Shown: positions 17,058 through 25,478 of the stretch, in pieces
How the letters are laid out: each line of letters starts with the position of its first letter
Position numbering within the stretch: the stretch's first letter is position 1
From: Dyadobacter sediminis
GTDB taxonomy: Bacteria; Bacteroidota; Bacteroidia; Cytophagales; Spirosomataceae
DNA: 64,000 nt
Direction: 5' to 3'
NCBI RefSeq assembly: GCF_005860765.1
Contig: NZ_VCEI01000011.1
Span: 930,001-994,000, forward strand
Notes under the pieces: generated by a model
Database searches by the model: none
What the model was told of the DNA's origin: nothing
What the model saw: the letters and a program-made list of their open reading frames with translations, nothing else
Translations under genes and position numbers: made by a program

Positions 17058-19862
17058 TCAAGGTTGGCCAGTTACTTTTTCGAAAGTCTTGCCTTCCGGA
17101 TTTTTAAATTTTTTGTAATACCCGATACCAACAATCAGAATCGTTACGGTAACCGCCAGAATAAGCCACCACAAGTTTGTATTTGTTGTAAATTGAATTG
17201 GTTCCGGATTACCGATCAAAACCAGATTGGCCCAGTAATACGGCAAAAACTTTTCCATGCTGTTTTCTGAAATAAAGTCGAGTTTGGCCTTTTGCAAAGC
17301 TTTGTCTTTGGACAAACCTTGTGACAAATATTTGTGAAAATAAACAGACACAGCGTAAATAGCCTGCTCATCCGCTTTCCATAATGTGGCCGCTATAGAT
17401 GGAATTCCGGCCGCTGTAAAACCTCTTGCCAGACTGTAAATTCCTTCACCCGCTGCGCTTTTTCCAGCGTTTGTTTCACAGGCGCTCAGTATCACCAGCC
17501 GGGTGGCTATTTGATGATTCCATAATGGGAGTTCAGTAAGACGAATAACGGAATCCTGCATGAATAATAAAGGTTCATTTCCATTTTTGTCTGCCTTCGC
17601 ATGCGAAAAAACATGAACGATACTATAATCTTCAATATGGCTGATAAAATTATTTTTCGTTGCTTCTTTATTGGTAAATAACCTGGCTCCTTGGTAAAAA
17701 CCGGCCGCTTTTTCCAAGGAAAAAACCGCATTATTCAAATCTGCAACTTTAAGATACTGCTGATAACGGGACGGTGCAAACCCGGCGAAATTCCCGTTTG
17801 CCGCTTTATTGCCCCATGGTTTTAATAAATAGCCTGCGGAGTAAACGTAATCGAAAATGTATTTTCTTAAAAGAAATTCTTTGCCATGATTATCGCTGGT
17901 AAATGCTTCAAAAGGAACCAGAAAATGATCGGCACAAATAATGACTTTTCCAGCCGGCAATTTCAGAGGTTTGAACAATGATTTATATAATTCGCTGGAT
18001 AGTAAGGCGAATTCATTATAATGATTCAACAAGGTCTGCTTCTCTGAACACATTTGCATAAAATCATTAATTTTGGAAGGATTAAACTGTTCTTTTTTCA
18101 GTTTGAACAATTCAGCATTCCGGGCAGTAACTTTCAGCATATAAGTAACCGAATCATTCATGAAATAATGAACGAAACTGGCTTTTTCCTTTATAAGATA
18201 ATGCTGAAGCTTGTCTAAAGCAGGCACTTCAGATGAATATTTATAGTGATAATACGAGGGATATTTCTGTTCCAGTTTTTTGATATAGTGATCAAAATCC
18301 GTTTTGGCAGCCAGCATTTCAGCCTGAATTTTTTCTTTTTCCGTTTTGCCGGATGTGGAAGAAATCCATTTCTGCTGCGCATTGATAACAGCCATCCGGT
18401 ATTTATTTTCATTTACCGACTCCTGCACGGGCAATTTGGCAGAAGCGCCCAGCTCATTTAATTTATCATTCAGTAAAACCGCACGGCTTTTTTCCATAAA
18501 GAAAAAGGCAAGACGAACGTCATTGGAAAGATAACAGGCCTCAATCGCATGCTCATACATTGTATTTGTTTTCTCTCTCCAGTACAGTTTGGACTTTTCG
18601 CCATATTGTTTCCAACGCATCAAATCCACGGTTTTATCTGCCAGCCGGAATGTTTTCAATGCCGTTTTTAGCAGCGTTGTATCCTTTTTGATTTTGTAAA
18701 GATCCAAAAGCGCTTCTGCCTTGTTCGACAGTAAAGTGGATACAAAATAATCATTGGAAACAAGCATCAGCATTTTTAAATCCGGATTGCTTGTTATGGA
18801 AGTATTTGTAAAATGAACCGGTAATGCATTGAGGGCTTTTTGATAAAAATGCAGCGCCTGATCAAAATTCTTCTGACGCCAGTACAGATAACCTATATTG
18901 ATAAACAATCCGGATTTCTGATAATCATCCTTTGATTTATCAGCCATTTGCAATCCTTGTTCATATGCATTCAACGCTTTCGCAGTATCGTGCAAATGGC
19001 TGTCGTATAAATAGCCCAGGTTAAGCATATCTCTTGAACATTGTGCCCAGTTTCCCGTTGTCTCATTCAGCTGGTTTGATTGAAGATAATATTGAACTGC
19101 AGTATGATATTTCCGGTTCTTTTTCAATAATTGCGCGTAAACGGCGTAGGCAGTGGCCAGGCGGTTTGAATTTAGGGGATTGCCGTAAAAAATGGAAATT
19201 GCATCCTTGATATTTTGCTCCGCTTTTTCAAGATCATTCAGCTCGATTTGCGCCTGTGCTTTCTGACATAACAATGCGCCTTCTGCCAACGTATCCTTTA
19301 CTATTCCTGCAAATAAAATCCCTTCATCCGCCGTTTCAATTCCTTTTTCATAATCCCCGGTTTGAAAAAAAAGATATGCTTTTTGTTCATAGGCCATAAA
19401 AACCAGAAAGTATTTGGAAGGAAATTTTTTACCTGTAGCTACACATTCGTCCAGCGAACGGTGGGTATATTCGTAACGGTAAATCCGGCTGTAAAAAGTA
19501 CCAAGATTAAAATAGCTGTTGGCCAGAAATGAAGCATCTGCTTTCCTGCTTTTTCGGTTGACAGCGATGGCTTCCCGGGTAAAAGATATAGCTTTTTCGA
19601 TTTCTCCTGTTTTGCTGTAAATACCTCCTGCCCGATGCACAATCCGGGCATAAATACTGTCTTTAAATGGACGGCATTTTAAATAGGATTGCTGTAATTT
19701 CAGAAGTTGTTCCAGATTTTCCGAATCCGGAACTGACGTATTTTCTTCAATCTTTTTAAGCGATTGCCGGAATTCAAAATCCGTAGGACATTGCGCTTTA
19801 ACCTGCTGTTTGGATAAACACAAGTGTAAAAGCATAAGGAGCATTATAAACAGCTTATACAT
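17058..19862 (-). CDS. TPR-CHAT domain protein, caspase-like, membrane-anchored
   Basis: A 934-residue protein with a signal peptide (about 1-23), then many tetratricopeptide repeats (about 75-400; for example NIGYLYWRQKNFDQALHFYQ), a helical linker, a CHAT protease domain (about 620-890), and one C-terminal membrane helix (WWLILAVTVTILIVGIGYY). The CHAT dyad is intact: His754 in VHVFSHAKAD and Cys795 in LSACETNAG. CHAT proteins are caspase/separase relatives that cleave partner proteins. The signal and tail anchor suggest the protease faces the periplasm. It is the last gene of the sigma/anti-sigma/S8-protease operon, 21 bp after the subtilase. The substrate is unknown. Confidence 0.9.
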   Translation of the reverse strand: MYKLFIMLLMLLHLCLSKQQVKAQCPTDFEFRQSLKKIEENTSVPDSENLEQLLKLQQSYLKCRPFKDSIYARIVHRAGGIYSKTGEIEKAISFTREAIAVNRKSRKADASFLANSYFNLGTFYSRIYRYEYTHRSLDECVATGKKFPSKYFLVFMAYEQKAYLFFQTGDYEKGIETADEGILFAGIVKDTLAEGALLCQKAQAQIELNDLEKAEQNIKDAISIFYGNPLNSNRLATAYAVYAQLLKKNRKYHTAVQYYLQSNQLNETTGNWAQCSRDMLNLGYLYDSHLHDTAKALNAYEQGLQMADKSKDDYQKSGLFINIGYLYWRQKNFDQALHFYQKALNALPVHFTNTSITSNPDLKMLMLVSNDYFVSTLLSNKAEALLDLYKIKKDTTLLKTALKTFRLADKTVDLMRWKQYGEKSKLYWREKTNTMYEHAIEACYLSNDVRLAFFFMEKSRAVLLNDKLNELGASAKLPVQESVNENKYRMAVINAQQKWISSTSGKTEKEKIQAEMLAAKTDFDHYIKKLEQKYPSYYHYKYSSEVPALDKLQHYLIKEKASFVHYFMNDSVTYMLKVTARNAELFKLKKEQFNPSKINDFMQMCSEKQTLLNHYNEFALLSSELYKSLFKPLKLPAGKVIICADHFLVPFEAFTSDNHGKEFLLRKYIFDYVYSAGYLLKPWGNKAANGNFAGFAPSRYQQYLKVADLNNAVFSLEKAAGFYQGARLFTNKEATKNNFISHIEDYSIVHVFSHAKADKNGNEPLLFMQDSVIRLTELPLWNHQIATRLVILSACETNAGKSAAGEGIYSLARGFTAAGIPSIAATLWKADEQAIYAVSVYFHKYLSQGLSKDKALQKAKLDFISENSMEKFLPYYWANLVLIGNPEPIQFTTNTNLWWLILAVTVTILIVGIGYYKKFKNPEGKTFEKVTGQP

Positions 19863-19883
19863 ATCCTTATAGATATTATTATG

Positions 19884-21305
19884 CTAGGATGTCTTTCTGG
19901 TGCAGGTACCCTTTTTGATGTGCTTGAATTCAAGTTCGGGAACATCAAACATGACAGCCGGCGACGATTCGGAATCATCTACAAGGGTAAGGGTATGCAG
20001 CAATTGCGTCTTGTCCATATTTTCCAGACGAAGCAGTTTTTTTTGCCCGAAAGCTCCGATTACACCGGTTGCAATTGCCGTCGCAAACGAAGATCCGCTG
20101 ATCATATCCTTGCACGATTTGCCGTAAAACGGAACATAAAATTTCATACCCTCGTCTGCAAAAACCCCGAGATCAACGTGCCTGCTTGAAAAGTTCTGGG
20201 TCGAACTTATACTTTTTCCATCCGTTGTAGTTACAGTCAAAACACTGTTGGGGTAAATGCTGAGATCTGCAGGATAAAAGTGATGAATTGCCAGGTTCCG
20301 AAGCTGTTCATCGGTTATGTTCAATCCATATTCTGCAAGGTAAATTTCTTTTGCGATCAGTTCTTCATCGGCAAATTTGTTTCCAGCAGCTGTAACAAAC
20401 AATATCCCGCTTTCTTTGAGTGTCTTGTTGATCAGATGATCAAAATAGGCAAATTGATTACGGTAATAATAGTAAAATCCCCAGCTTGCATTGATCATGT
20501 TGGCGCCCTTGGCCATTGCAAAATGGATCGCGCAAATGATTCCGAAAAAATCCCCTTGGCCGTTTGCATTATGCGTTTTCAAAGGCATAATTTCAACTGC
20601 ATTGTTTTGGGAGTTAAGAAATTCATTAATGATAAACATACTGACCGCTGTGCCATGGCGATAAGGATTGTCATCCCTGAAATCCGGATTTCCTGTGTTG
20701 CCTGAACTCATTTCAGAAAAATTCCACCCGGATTCCACTTCTTTATAACAGCTGGAATCATTTAATTGGCTTTTCCATAAATATTGCGGATCAATCAATT
20801 GATCATCGAAGCCTGTGTCCAGTACGGCAACTACGATTTTTTCCTTGCCGTTATCAATGTCTTTCGGTTTTTGAAATAATGAGTAATTACTAAAAACGTT
20901 GAAATCTTCTTTCTCAAAAGGGGAACTATTAAAATAATTATGCGAATATTCACCAACAACCGGAGGACTTGGAACAGAACCGGCAACAACTCCTTCCGCA
21001 TTGATTACAGTATGAAACAATTCACCAATAAACAAAACAACCAAGCACCCGCAATCATCACATTTGATCACTTCAACTTCATTGGAATCGCTTCTTCTCC
21101 GGCCATTGATTTCCTTGGCTGTTACGAGCAGGAAATTTTTAACATTTGCAATATCTTCCGTTGTCGGCAGTTCTTTAAAAAAAACACAAATTTGATTTTG
21201 CTTGTATGTTTTAAGAAACAGGGAAGCATATCGATCCTTATTTTTTTTGGATCTTCTGATCCAGAGTGGCAAATCGCCGGATGGTTTCTTTTCCATTTCA
21301 GTCAC
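19884..21305 (-). CDS. Subtilisin-family (S8) serine protease
   Basis: A 473-residue protease with a complete catalytic triad: Asp163 in VVAVLDTGFDD, His217 in RHGTAVS, and Ser406 in ISGSSFATAIATG. The oxyanion asparagine is in TAAGNKFADE, and a further conserved motif is INASWGFYYY. The first 150 residues form an uncharacterised N-terminal domain with no signal peptide and a Cys-x-x-Cys-x-Cys cluster (CDDCGC), so the protein is probably cytoplasmic or exported by an unusual route. It lies between the anti-sigma-like TPR gene and the TPR-CHAT gene on one transcript. A protease coupled to an anti-sigma factor and a CHAT protein could form a cleavage cascade, but that is inference. Confidence 0.9.
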   Translation of the reverse strand: MTEMEKKPSGDLPLWIRRSKKNKDRYASLFLKTYKQNQICVFFKELPTTEDIANVKNFLLVTAKEINGRRRSDSNEVEVIKCDDCGCLVVLFIGELFHTVINAEGVVAGSVPSPPVVGEYSHNYFNSSPFEKEDFNVFSNYSLFQKPKDIDNGKEKIVVAVLDTGFDDQLIDPQYLWKSQLNDSSCYKEVESGWNFSEMSSGNTGNPDFRDDNPYRHGTAVSMFIINEFLNSQNNAVEIMPLKTHNANGQGDFFGIICAIHFAMAKGANMINASWGFYYYYRNQFAYFDHLINKTLKESGILFVTAAGNKFADEELIAKEIYLAEYGLNITDEQLRNLAIHHFYPADLSIYPNSVLTVTTTDGKSISSTQNFSSRHVDLGVFADEGMKFYVPFYGKSCKDMISGSSFATAIATGVIGAFGQKKLLRLENMDKTQLLHTLTLVDDSESSPAVMFDVPELEFKHIKKGTCTRKTS

Positions 21306-21408
21306 GGTTTAGTAATCCTGTATGTACTTCAACAGTTCATTTGCAAACCACTGTCCAGAGTTGTTTTATTTTCTTGTTTTCAGTCCGGTTTTTGTTCGTC
21401 GTGTTCAA

Positions 21409-22188
21409 CTAAAAGTTTTTTAACCATTCTTTGCTTTCCCTGCTTCCTTCTGTATTTTCAATTGCCAGTTTTTGCATAATTTGCTTCGCTGATTGCCGGT
21501 CGCCGCTTTTATCGCGCATTAAAAGGGTTATGGCTTTGAAAAACAGTCCCGGATTTCCATACAGATTTTGCATTTGCGCCAATTCTTCAAATGCTTCTAA
21601 CGCATGCGTATAATCACCTTTGGCGAGATAAGTCAAACCTGCATATTTTTTTGCCTCACTACTTTCAGGATGCCGGTTATAAATACTTTCAAAATAGATT
21701 AATGCCTTGTTATAGTCTTTCCTGTTATAAGCTGCAATTCCGGATTGGAGACTGTCATCTGCATTTCCCATTGTCTGGCTCAATTGCAAAAAATTCTCAT
21801 TGTAGTAACTGGTTGCCAGCACTTTGACATCATTTTTGGAAGGGAACAAAACAGAGTAGGAAATGAAAATAACCGCAATTGCTGCTGCTATCCATGAAAA
21901 TATCCGAGCTAACTTACCCGGATCAAACCGGATGATCCGGGCATCCGGTTGCTCCATTTCTGGTTTGAAATAACGCTCGTTTAACGTATGTAAGGAAGTT
22001 AATAATGCATGGTCGTTTATAAGGTGCTTTTCCTTTTCCCGCATGGCTACTTCAATCGTGCGGTAAATTTCAAATGTTGAATATAAATCCGAATCAGAAG
22101 ACAATTCAGCTTCGAAGTACGATCTTTCTTCGCTGCTCATTTTTCCATTCAGGTACAAGTCAAACTGCTCAAATCGGCGGGTTTCCAT
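21409..22188 (-). CDS. Anti-sigma-factor-like transmembrane TPR protein
   Basis: A 259-residue protein. Residues 1 to about 85 are a soluble, acidic N-terminal region (YLNGKMSSEERSYFEAELSS) of the zinc-less anti-sigma type. A membrane helix follows (about 93-112, FSWIAAAIAVIFISYSVLF), then two or three TPR repeats (YNRKDYNKALIYFESIYNRH, YLAKGDYTHALEAFEELAQM). The start lies 5 bp after the stop of the ECF sigma factor, the standard layout for a sigma/anti-sigma pair. The predicted topology puts the sigma-binding part in the cytoplasm and the TPR part in the periplasm as a sensor. There is no classical anti-sigma zinc motif. Confidence 0.8.
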   Translation of the reverse strand: METRRFEQFDLYLNGKMSSEERSYFEAELSSDSDLYSTFEIYRTIEVAMREKEKHLINDHALLTSLHTLNERYFKPEMEQPDARIIRFDPGKLARIFSWIAAAIAVIFISYSVLFPSKNDVKVLATSYYNENFLQLSQTMGNADDSLQSGIAAYNRKDYNKALIYFESIYNRHPESSEAKKYAGLTYLAKGDYTHALEAFEELAQMQNLYGNPGLFFKAITLLMRDKSGDRQSAKQIMQKLAIENTEGSRESKEWLKNF

Positions 22189-22193
22189 ATTTT

Positions 22194-22784
22194 TTATTTT
22201 AGAGAATTAAAGCGCGAAGAAGTTTTTACCAGATGAATGAGCTGAGCCATGCATTCCGACTTCTTTTTCCTGGCATAACCGTAAGTCAATCCCGTTATCT
22301 GCGCTACTTCTTCCATCGGTTTGCCTGCCCAGCTCAGACGCAGCAGTTGCCTGCAAACCGTACCAAGTTCTTCGAGCTTTTCCGTAATCAGGTTTAATCT
22401 TTCCTCATGAAACGTGAAATCCTCAGCCAGTTTGAAACTATCTTCGCTGATTGGAAATCCGTCTTCTTCCCAAGTTGTTACCTGATTAAACTTCTTTTTA
22501 TCCAGCTCGTTCAACCATTTCTTTTTACAGATCAGATACAGAAATGCATCCAGCGGACAGGTTAATACAAAATCATGCAAACGGGCTTTATGAAAAATCG
22601 AAATCAGTGCATCCTGAAAAATATCGGCTGCTTCCGCCTCCGTTCCGTTATTTTTCAGCACCATCCATTTTATTTTACCGGAGAACTTTCTGTACAATTC
22701 ATCCAGCAATATTCTGTCGTTATTCAACAGCGCATCTATGTATTTCTGGTCGGGATGATGCATTGGATCAAATTTAAAATACAA
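22194..22784 (-). CDS. ECF-type RNA polymerase sigma-70 factor
   Basis: A 196-residue sigma factor with region 2 (LLDELYRKFSGKIKWMV, AEAADIFQDALISIFHKA) and region 4 (LGTVCRQLLRLSWAGKPMEE, ITGLTYGYARKKKSECM). The 22784 start gives a slightly long N-terminus; Met8 (22763) is an alternative. It leads a minus-strand operon with an anti-sigma-like TPR protein, a subtilisin-like protease and a TPR-CHAT protein, and faces the double-glycine peptide cluster across a 372-bp gap. ECF factors of this kind often activate their own operon and nearby divergent genes, so the peptides and exporter may be part of its regulon. Confidence 0.9.
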   Translation of the reverse strand: MYFKFDPMHHPDQKYIDALLNNDRILLDELYRKFSGKIKWMVLKNNGTEAEAADIFQDALISIFHKARLHDFVLTCPLDAFLYLICKKKWLNELDKKKFNQVTTWEEDGFPISEDSFKLAEDFTFHEERLNLITEKLEELGTVCRQLLRLSWAGKPMEEVAQITGLTYGYARKKKSECMAQLIHLVKTSSRFNSLK

Positions 22785-23156
22785 CCTTAAATAACCTGAA
22801 TGGCTGCTGTTCTTAACTGCAGTTATGCTTTTTACAAGCTAAAAAAATTCACTTGCAGTTACATGATATTCTACTATGTAAAGATAAACGGTATACCGAT
22901 TTTCTGCTTGTTTTAAGACATTATCTACTTGTTTACAGGGCTGTTTTTATTTAACGGTTTTTATTATTTAGTTAACTGAAGTATAATAATCATCTGCATA
23001 CTCTTATGGATAGCCAGTTGCTTTAAAAGCGCAACAAAACTTACTGAAAGTTAATTATTTTATCAGATACGAGGTAACAACTGGAAAGTCGCCCGGATAT
23101 ATACCCGAACAAAGAAATTAAACTGATTTAGTATTTAAACTTTAAATTCTATCAAC
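22785..23156. other. Divergent promoter region between sigma operon and peptide cluster
   Basis: An AT-rich gap of 372 bp between the ECF sigma gene (minus) and the first leader peptide (plus). It should hold two promoters. I see no exact TAnnTTTG element and no short gene. A shared ECF-type promoter cannot be picked out by eye. Confidence 0.4.
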
Positions 23157-23300
23157 ATGGAAAATTTTGATCAGCTTGGCCTGGATTTGCTAAATGCAAA
23201 CGAATTACAGGAAACAGAAGGTGGATTTATTTTTGTCTTCGTAGCAGGATTTGCAGCGGGTGTTGCAGCAGGCGTAGCTATTGCAACAGCATTGAAATAA
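23157..23300 (+). CDS. Double-glycine leader peptide 1 (GxxxG-rich core)
   Basis: A 47-residue peptide. The leader ends LNANELQETEGG, with the spaced hydrophobic residues and GG site recognised by C39 peptidases. The predicted 24-residue core, FIFVFVAGFAAGVAAGVAIA followed by TALK, is a Gly/Ala-rich helix with several GxxxG-type spacings, as in two-peptide (class IIb) bacteriocins that pair in membranes. It shares the VAGF core motif with peptide 6 at 24957. It is the first gene after the divergent sigma operon, and the C39-type exporter is 3.8 kb downstream on the same strand. The product could be a bacteriocin, toxin or signal. Confidence 0.75.
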   Translation: MENFDQLGLDLLNANELQETEGGFIFVFVAGFAAGVAAGVAIATALK

Positions 23301-23344
23301 TGAATCGATATAGTTATTCTATTTACTTAAACGATTAAGAACAA

Positions 23345-23479
23345 ATGAAAATCTCGGACTATCCATTCCTTAAAGATTTAAATGCACGGGAAATCAACCA
23401 AATCAATGGTGGATTTTCACCTCTGTGGCTTCCACTGATTGCTTATAAAATAGCTCAAATGCTTTCCGAAAAAGGGTAA
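23345..23479 (+). CDS. Double-glycine leader peptide 2
   Basis: A 44-residue peptide with leader KDLNAREINQINGG and a short hydrophobic core (FSPLWLPLIAYKIAQMLSEK, then G). The leader matches those of peptides 1 and 3 at the LNA-x-E-[LI] positions, while the core is different: Pro/Trp-containing with a charged end. It lies 44 bp after peptide 1. I find no other features. Confidence 0.7.
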   Translation: MKISDYPFLKDLNAREINQINGGFSPLWLPLIAYKIAQMLSEKG

Positions 23480-23536
23480 ATGTAAATCATGTTTAAAATT
23501 AAGTTCATGAAAATAAACCATTAAACAATTAACAAA

Positions 23537-23659
23537 ATGGAAAATTCGGAGAATCTTGCTGCACAAGAATTAAATGCTACGGAGTTAAAGGAAATACAAG
23601 GTGGAATATGGTGGCTTATACCATTGTTAATTGCGCCGATCATTATTAAAAACTGTTAA
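23537..23659 (+). CDS. Double-glycine leader peptide 3
   Basis: A 40-residue peptide with leader QELNATELKEIQGG and a 17-residue, very hydrophobic core that starts IWWLIP and ends KNC. The core has a single C-terminal cysteine. The leader is nearly the same as that of peptide 1, so the three first genes look like a duplicated leader with exchanged cores. Confidence 0.72.
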   Translation: MENSENLAAQELNATELKEIQGGIWWLIPLLIAPIIIKNC

Positions 23660-23748
23660 GTGTTTTACATGTTTTAATATTCATACCGGCTGCAAACTGG
23701 GTGTATTTCAATCACTGAAACAATGTGAATCAATAAAATTACTTCGTT

Positions 23749-24180
23749 ATGGAAAAGCCAAAAGAATCCTTGCAATGCCCCAGTTATATTGCCAAGCCCG
23801 GCGCTGATCTGTTCGGAATTGTAGGCAAGGACGGAAAGGTTGAATACCTCGAGGAACCGATCAGAATTGATAAGACTTTTGTTGAGTCTGCCAGGGAATA
23901 CGAGGATAATACCGGAAAATCCGCCGAAGAACGATTCCGGTTTTCAGGAAAATGTATTGAGGGAGGATGCCATCAATGGAGCCACGAACATGCATCCTGC
24001 AGCCTTGTCAGTAAAGTAATTGAAGCCATGAACCAAAAGGCTGAAAGAGAAGAATTGCTTGTTCCTTGTGCAATCCGCAGAAAATGCCGCTGGTTTTCAC
24101 AACAAGGTGCACTTGCATGTGCAAACTGTGACGAGATCGTCCGGAATGCAGAAAAGGAAAGACAATCGATTGCTGCCTGA
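23749..24180 (+). CDS. Cysteine-rich 143-residue protein in the peptide cluster
   Basis: A soluble protein with eight cysteines in a regular pattern: LQCPSY, GKCIEGGCHQWSHEHASC, VPCAIRRKCRWF and ACANC. The C-x4-C, C-x5-C and terminal CxxC spacings plus CHQW and HEHASC histidines suggest a metal or Fe-S site. The wording GKxxxxC-QW, PCAIRxxCRW and ACxxC recalls a family I associate with RiPP-type clusters of cyanobacteria and Bacteroidota, but I could not verify this. It has no signal or membrane helix. It lies between leader peptides 3 and 4, so it is more likely a cluster partner (modification, redox or immunity) than a passenger. Confidence 0.7.
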   Translation: MEKPKESLQCPSYIAKPGADLFGIVGKDGKVEYLEEPIRIDKTFVESAREYEDNTGKSAEERFRFSGKCIEGGCHQWSHEHASCSLVSKVIEAMNQKAEREELLVPCAIRRKCRWFSQQGALACANCDEIVRNAEKERQSIAA

Positions 24181-24374
24181 CCTAAAAAGCCCTGCGGCAT
24201 TCTTAATTTCCGCGCAACAAATTAACCAATTTTATTAAACGTATAAGCTATACAGTTTTACGTTCTCAGCCTGTAATTAAATCAGAGACAAATTTTGGCA
24301 TCGGTTAAAGTTCCGTTGCCCGGGAAAACTTTATTCTTAATTTTTTATTCACAATTAAATTTAACAACTGTCCA

Positions 24375-24602
24375 ATGAAAACAAACCAAGAAGGGATCGT
24401 AGCGGGTCTGAAGGCATCGGCTGCGTCAAATGAGGATTTTATGCGTAAACTGGCGCAAATGGAAACCGGCGAGATTTCTCCCGAATCGCAGGAAAAGATT
24501 GATGGCGGAATATATGCGACCAGTTCCGTATATCGTGTTCCGTTTATCTGGGGTATAATCATCAATATCGAGAAGACGCTCAACTTGAATACGCAGTATT
24601 AA
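24375..24602 (+). CDS. Double-glycine leader peptide 4 (long leader)
   Basis: A 75-residue peptide with a longer, 45-residue helical leader (GLKASAASNEDFMRKLAQME ... EISPESQEKIDGG) and a 30-residue core, IYATSSVYRVPFIWGIIINI and on to NTQY. The long leader is reminiscent of longer RiPP leaders rather than short bacteriocin leaders. The core is aromatic and hydrophobic, with a polar end. It follows the cysteine-rich protein by 194 bp. Confidence 0.65.
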   Translation: MKTNQEGIVAGLKASAASNEDFMRKLAQMETGEISPESQEKIDGGIYATSSVYRVPFIWGIIINIEKTLNLNTQY

Positions 24603-24732
24603 CAATCAAAAACTTTCTGCTTTATGCAGCAAAGTAGGATGCATCCGGTTTTGTAAAACAGCCATGAAATCAGCATGCAGAGAAAGTAATCCTTCCAATT
24701 TTTTTCTTATTCACAATCTAATCATTACAGTT

Positions 24733-24915
24733 ATGTATTCTTACAATTCACAAACTTCAACGAAATCGCTTGAAGATCTTTTTACTAATTACGAAGGCGG
24801 AGAACTTGTATCATTGACTACCGATGAACTGTCGGAAGTGGATGGCGGCTTGCTGGCATTTCTTGTGGGAGTGGCAATTGGCGTAACGGTTGCCCATTAC
24901 ATTGCTACGCACTAA
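24733..24915 (+). CDS. Double-glycine leader peptide 5
   Basis: Started at the ATG at 24733 (60 residues); the longer frame from 24664 adds a non-leader-like extension. The leader ends SLTTDELSEVDGG and there is an earlier GG at NYEGGELV, so one of two sites could be cut. The core LLAFLVGVAIGVTVAHYIAT (then H) is a Gly-x3-Gly helix like those of peptides 1 and 6. Confidence 0.7.
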   Translation: MYSYNSQTSTKSLEDLFTNYEGGELVSLTTDELSEVDGGLLAFLVGVAIGVTVAHYIATH

Positions 24916-24956
24916 TTTTTTTATTTATCATTTTTAAATCTTTAACATTAAAAACA

Positions 24957-25100
24957 ATGAACGCTAATCTGACATTTGAAAATGACGGGCTTGTATCTTT
25001 AAGCCAATCCGAATTAACCGAAACTGAAGGCGGATTACTTCAGGTACTCGTAGCAGGTTTTATTGTCGGCGTACTTGCTTATGCCGCAGTAACCAAGTAA
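24957..25100 (+). CDS. Double-glycine leader peptide 6 (GxxxG-type core)
   Basis: A 47-residue peptide. The leader ends SLSQSELTETEGG, close to peptides 1 and 5. The core LLQVLVAGFIVGVLAYAAVT (then K) is a membrane-length helix with VAGFIVG spacing, matching the VAGF of peptide 1 at the same place. Peptides 1, 5 and 6 may therefore form one family of pairing membrane-active helices. Confidence 0.72.
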   Translation: MNANLTFENDGLVSLSQSELTETEGGLLQVLVAGFIVGVLAYAAVTK

Positions 25101-25105
25101 ACAGG

Positions 25106-25140
25106 TTATGCTCTGCTTTCCGAAAAAAGCAGAGCATAAA
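25106..25140 (+). terminator. Hairpin after leader peptide 6, possible terminator
   Basis: TTATGCTCTGCTTT and AAAGCAGAGCATAA form a 13-14-bp stem with a small loop just after peptide 6. It is followed by an A-rich rather than T-rich stretch, so it may be a processing or transcript-stabilising hairpin, or a weak terminator separating the peptides from the exporter genes. Confidence 0.5.
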
Positions 25141-25250
25141 TATCATTAAAAAATTGTAATGAAGGCTAATTATAACACCCTATTAATGCCACATCAAACC
25201 AACTAGTTTAATCATATAAATGGCCTTTTCTAACTTTAACTATAACACAT

Positions 25251-25368
25251 TTCGCAACAAACAGATTGCTCCTCAGAAGCGTATGTACCGTGGAGCGGTT
25301 TCCTGTTTATAGCATTCTTAAATTAAAAATACAATTATTAAACCCGGGACGGGTTGCCTGTTATTATT
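25251..25368. repeat. REP-like element pair in peptide cluster
   Basis: A forward element (CGCAACAAACAGATTGCTCC) and an inverted element (GAGCGGTTTCCTGTTTATAG) face each other at 25251-25314. A decayed unit with the palindrome AACCCGGGACGGGTT follows at 25341. It is the same family as the arrays at 12.3 and 15.2 kb, in the gap between peptides 6 and 7. Confidence 0.7.
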
Positions 25369-25478
25369 TCAAATTAGTAACTACTCTTATTTAATAGCAT
25401 GGTAACAAAACATCTTTTATAAGGATATAAAACAAAGCAAAAAAATAAATCAATAAGCATTTATTAAAGTTGAACAAC

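Noticed and set aside
25159-25206. ATG frame of 15 residues after peptide 6
   Set aside because: It lacks a GG leader and is too short to support as a peptide gene; at best a remnant.
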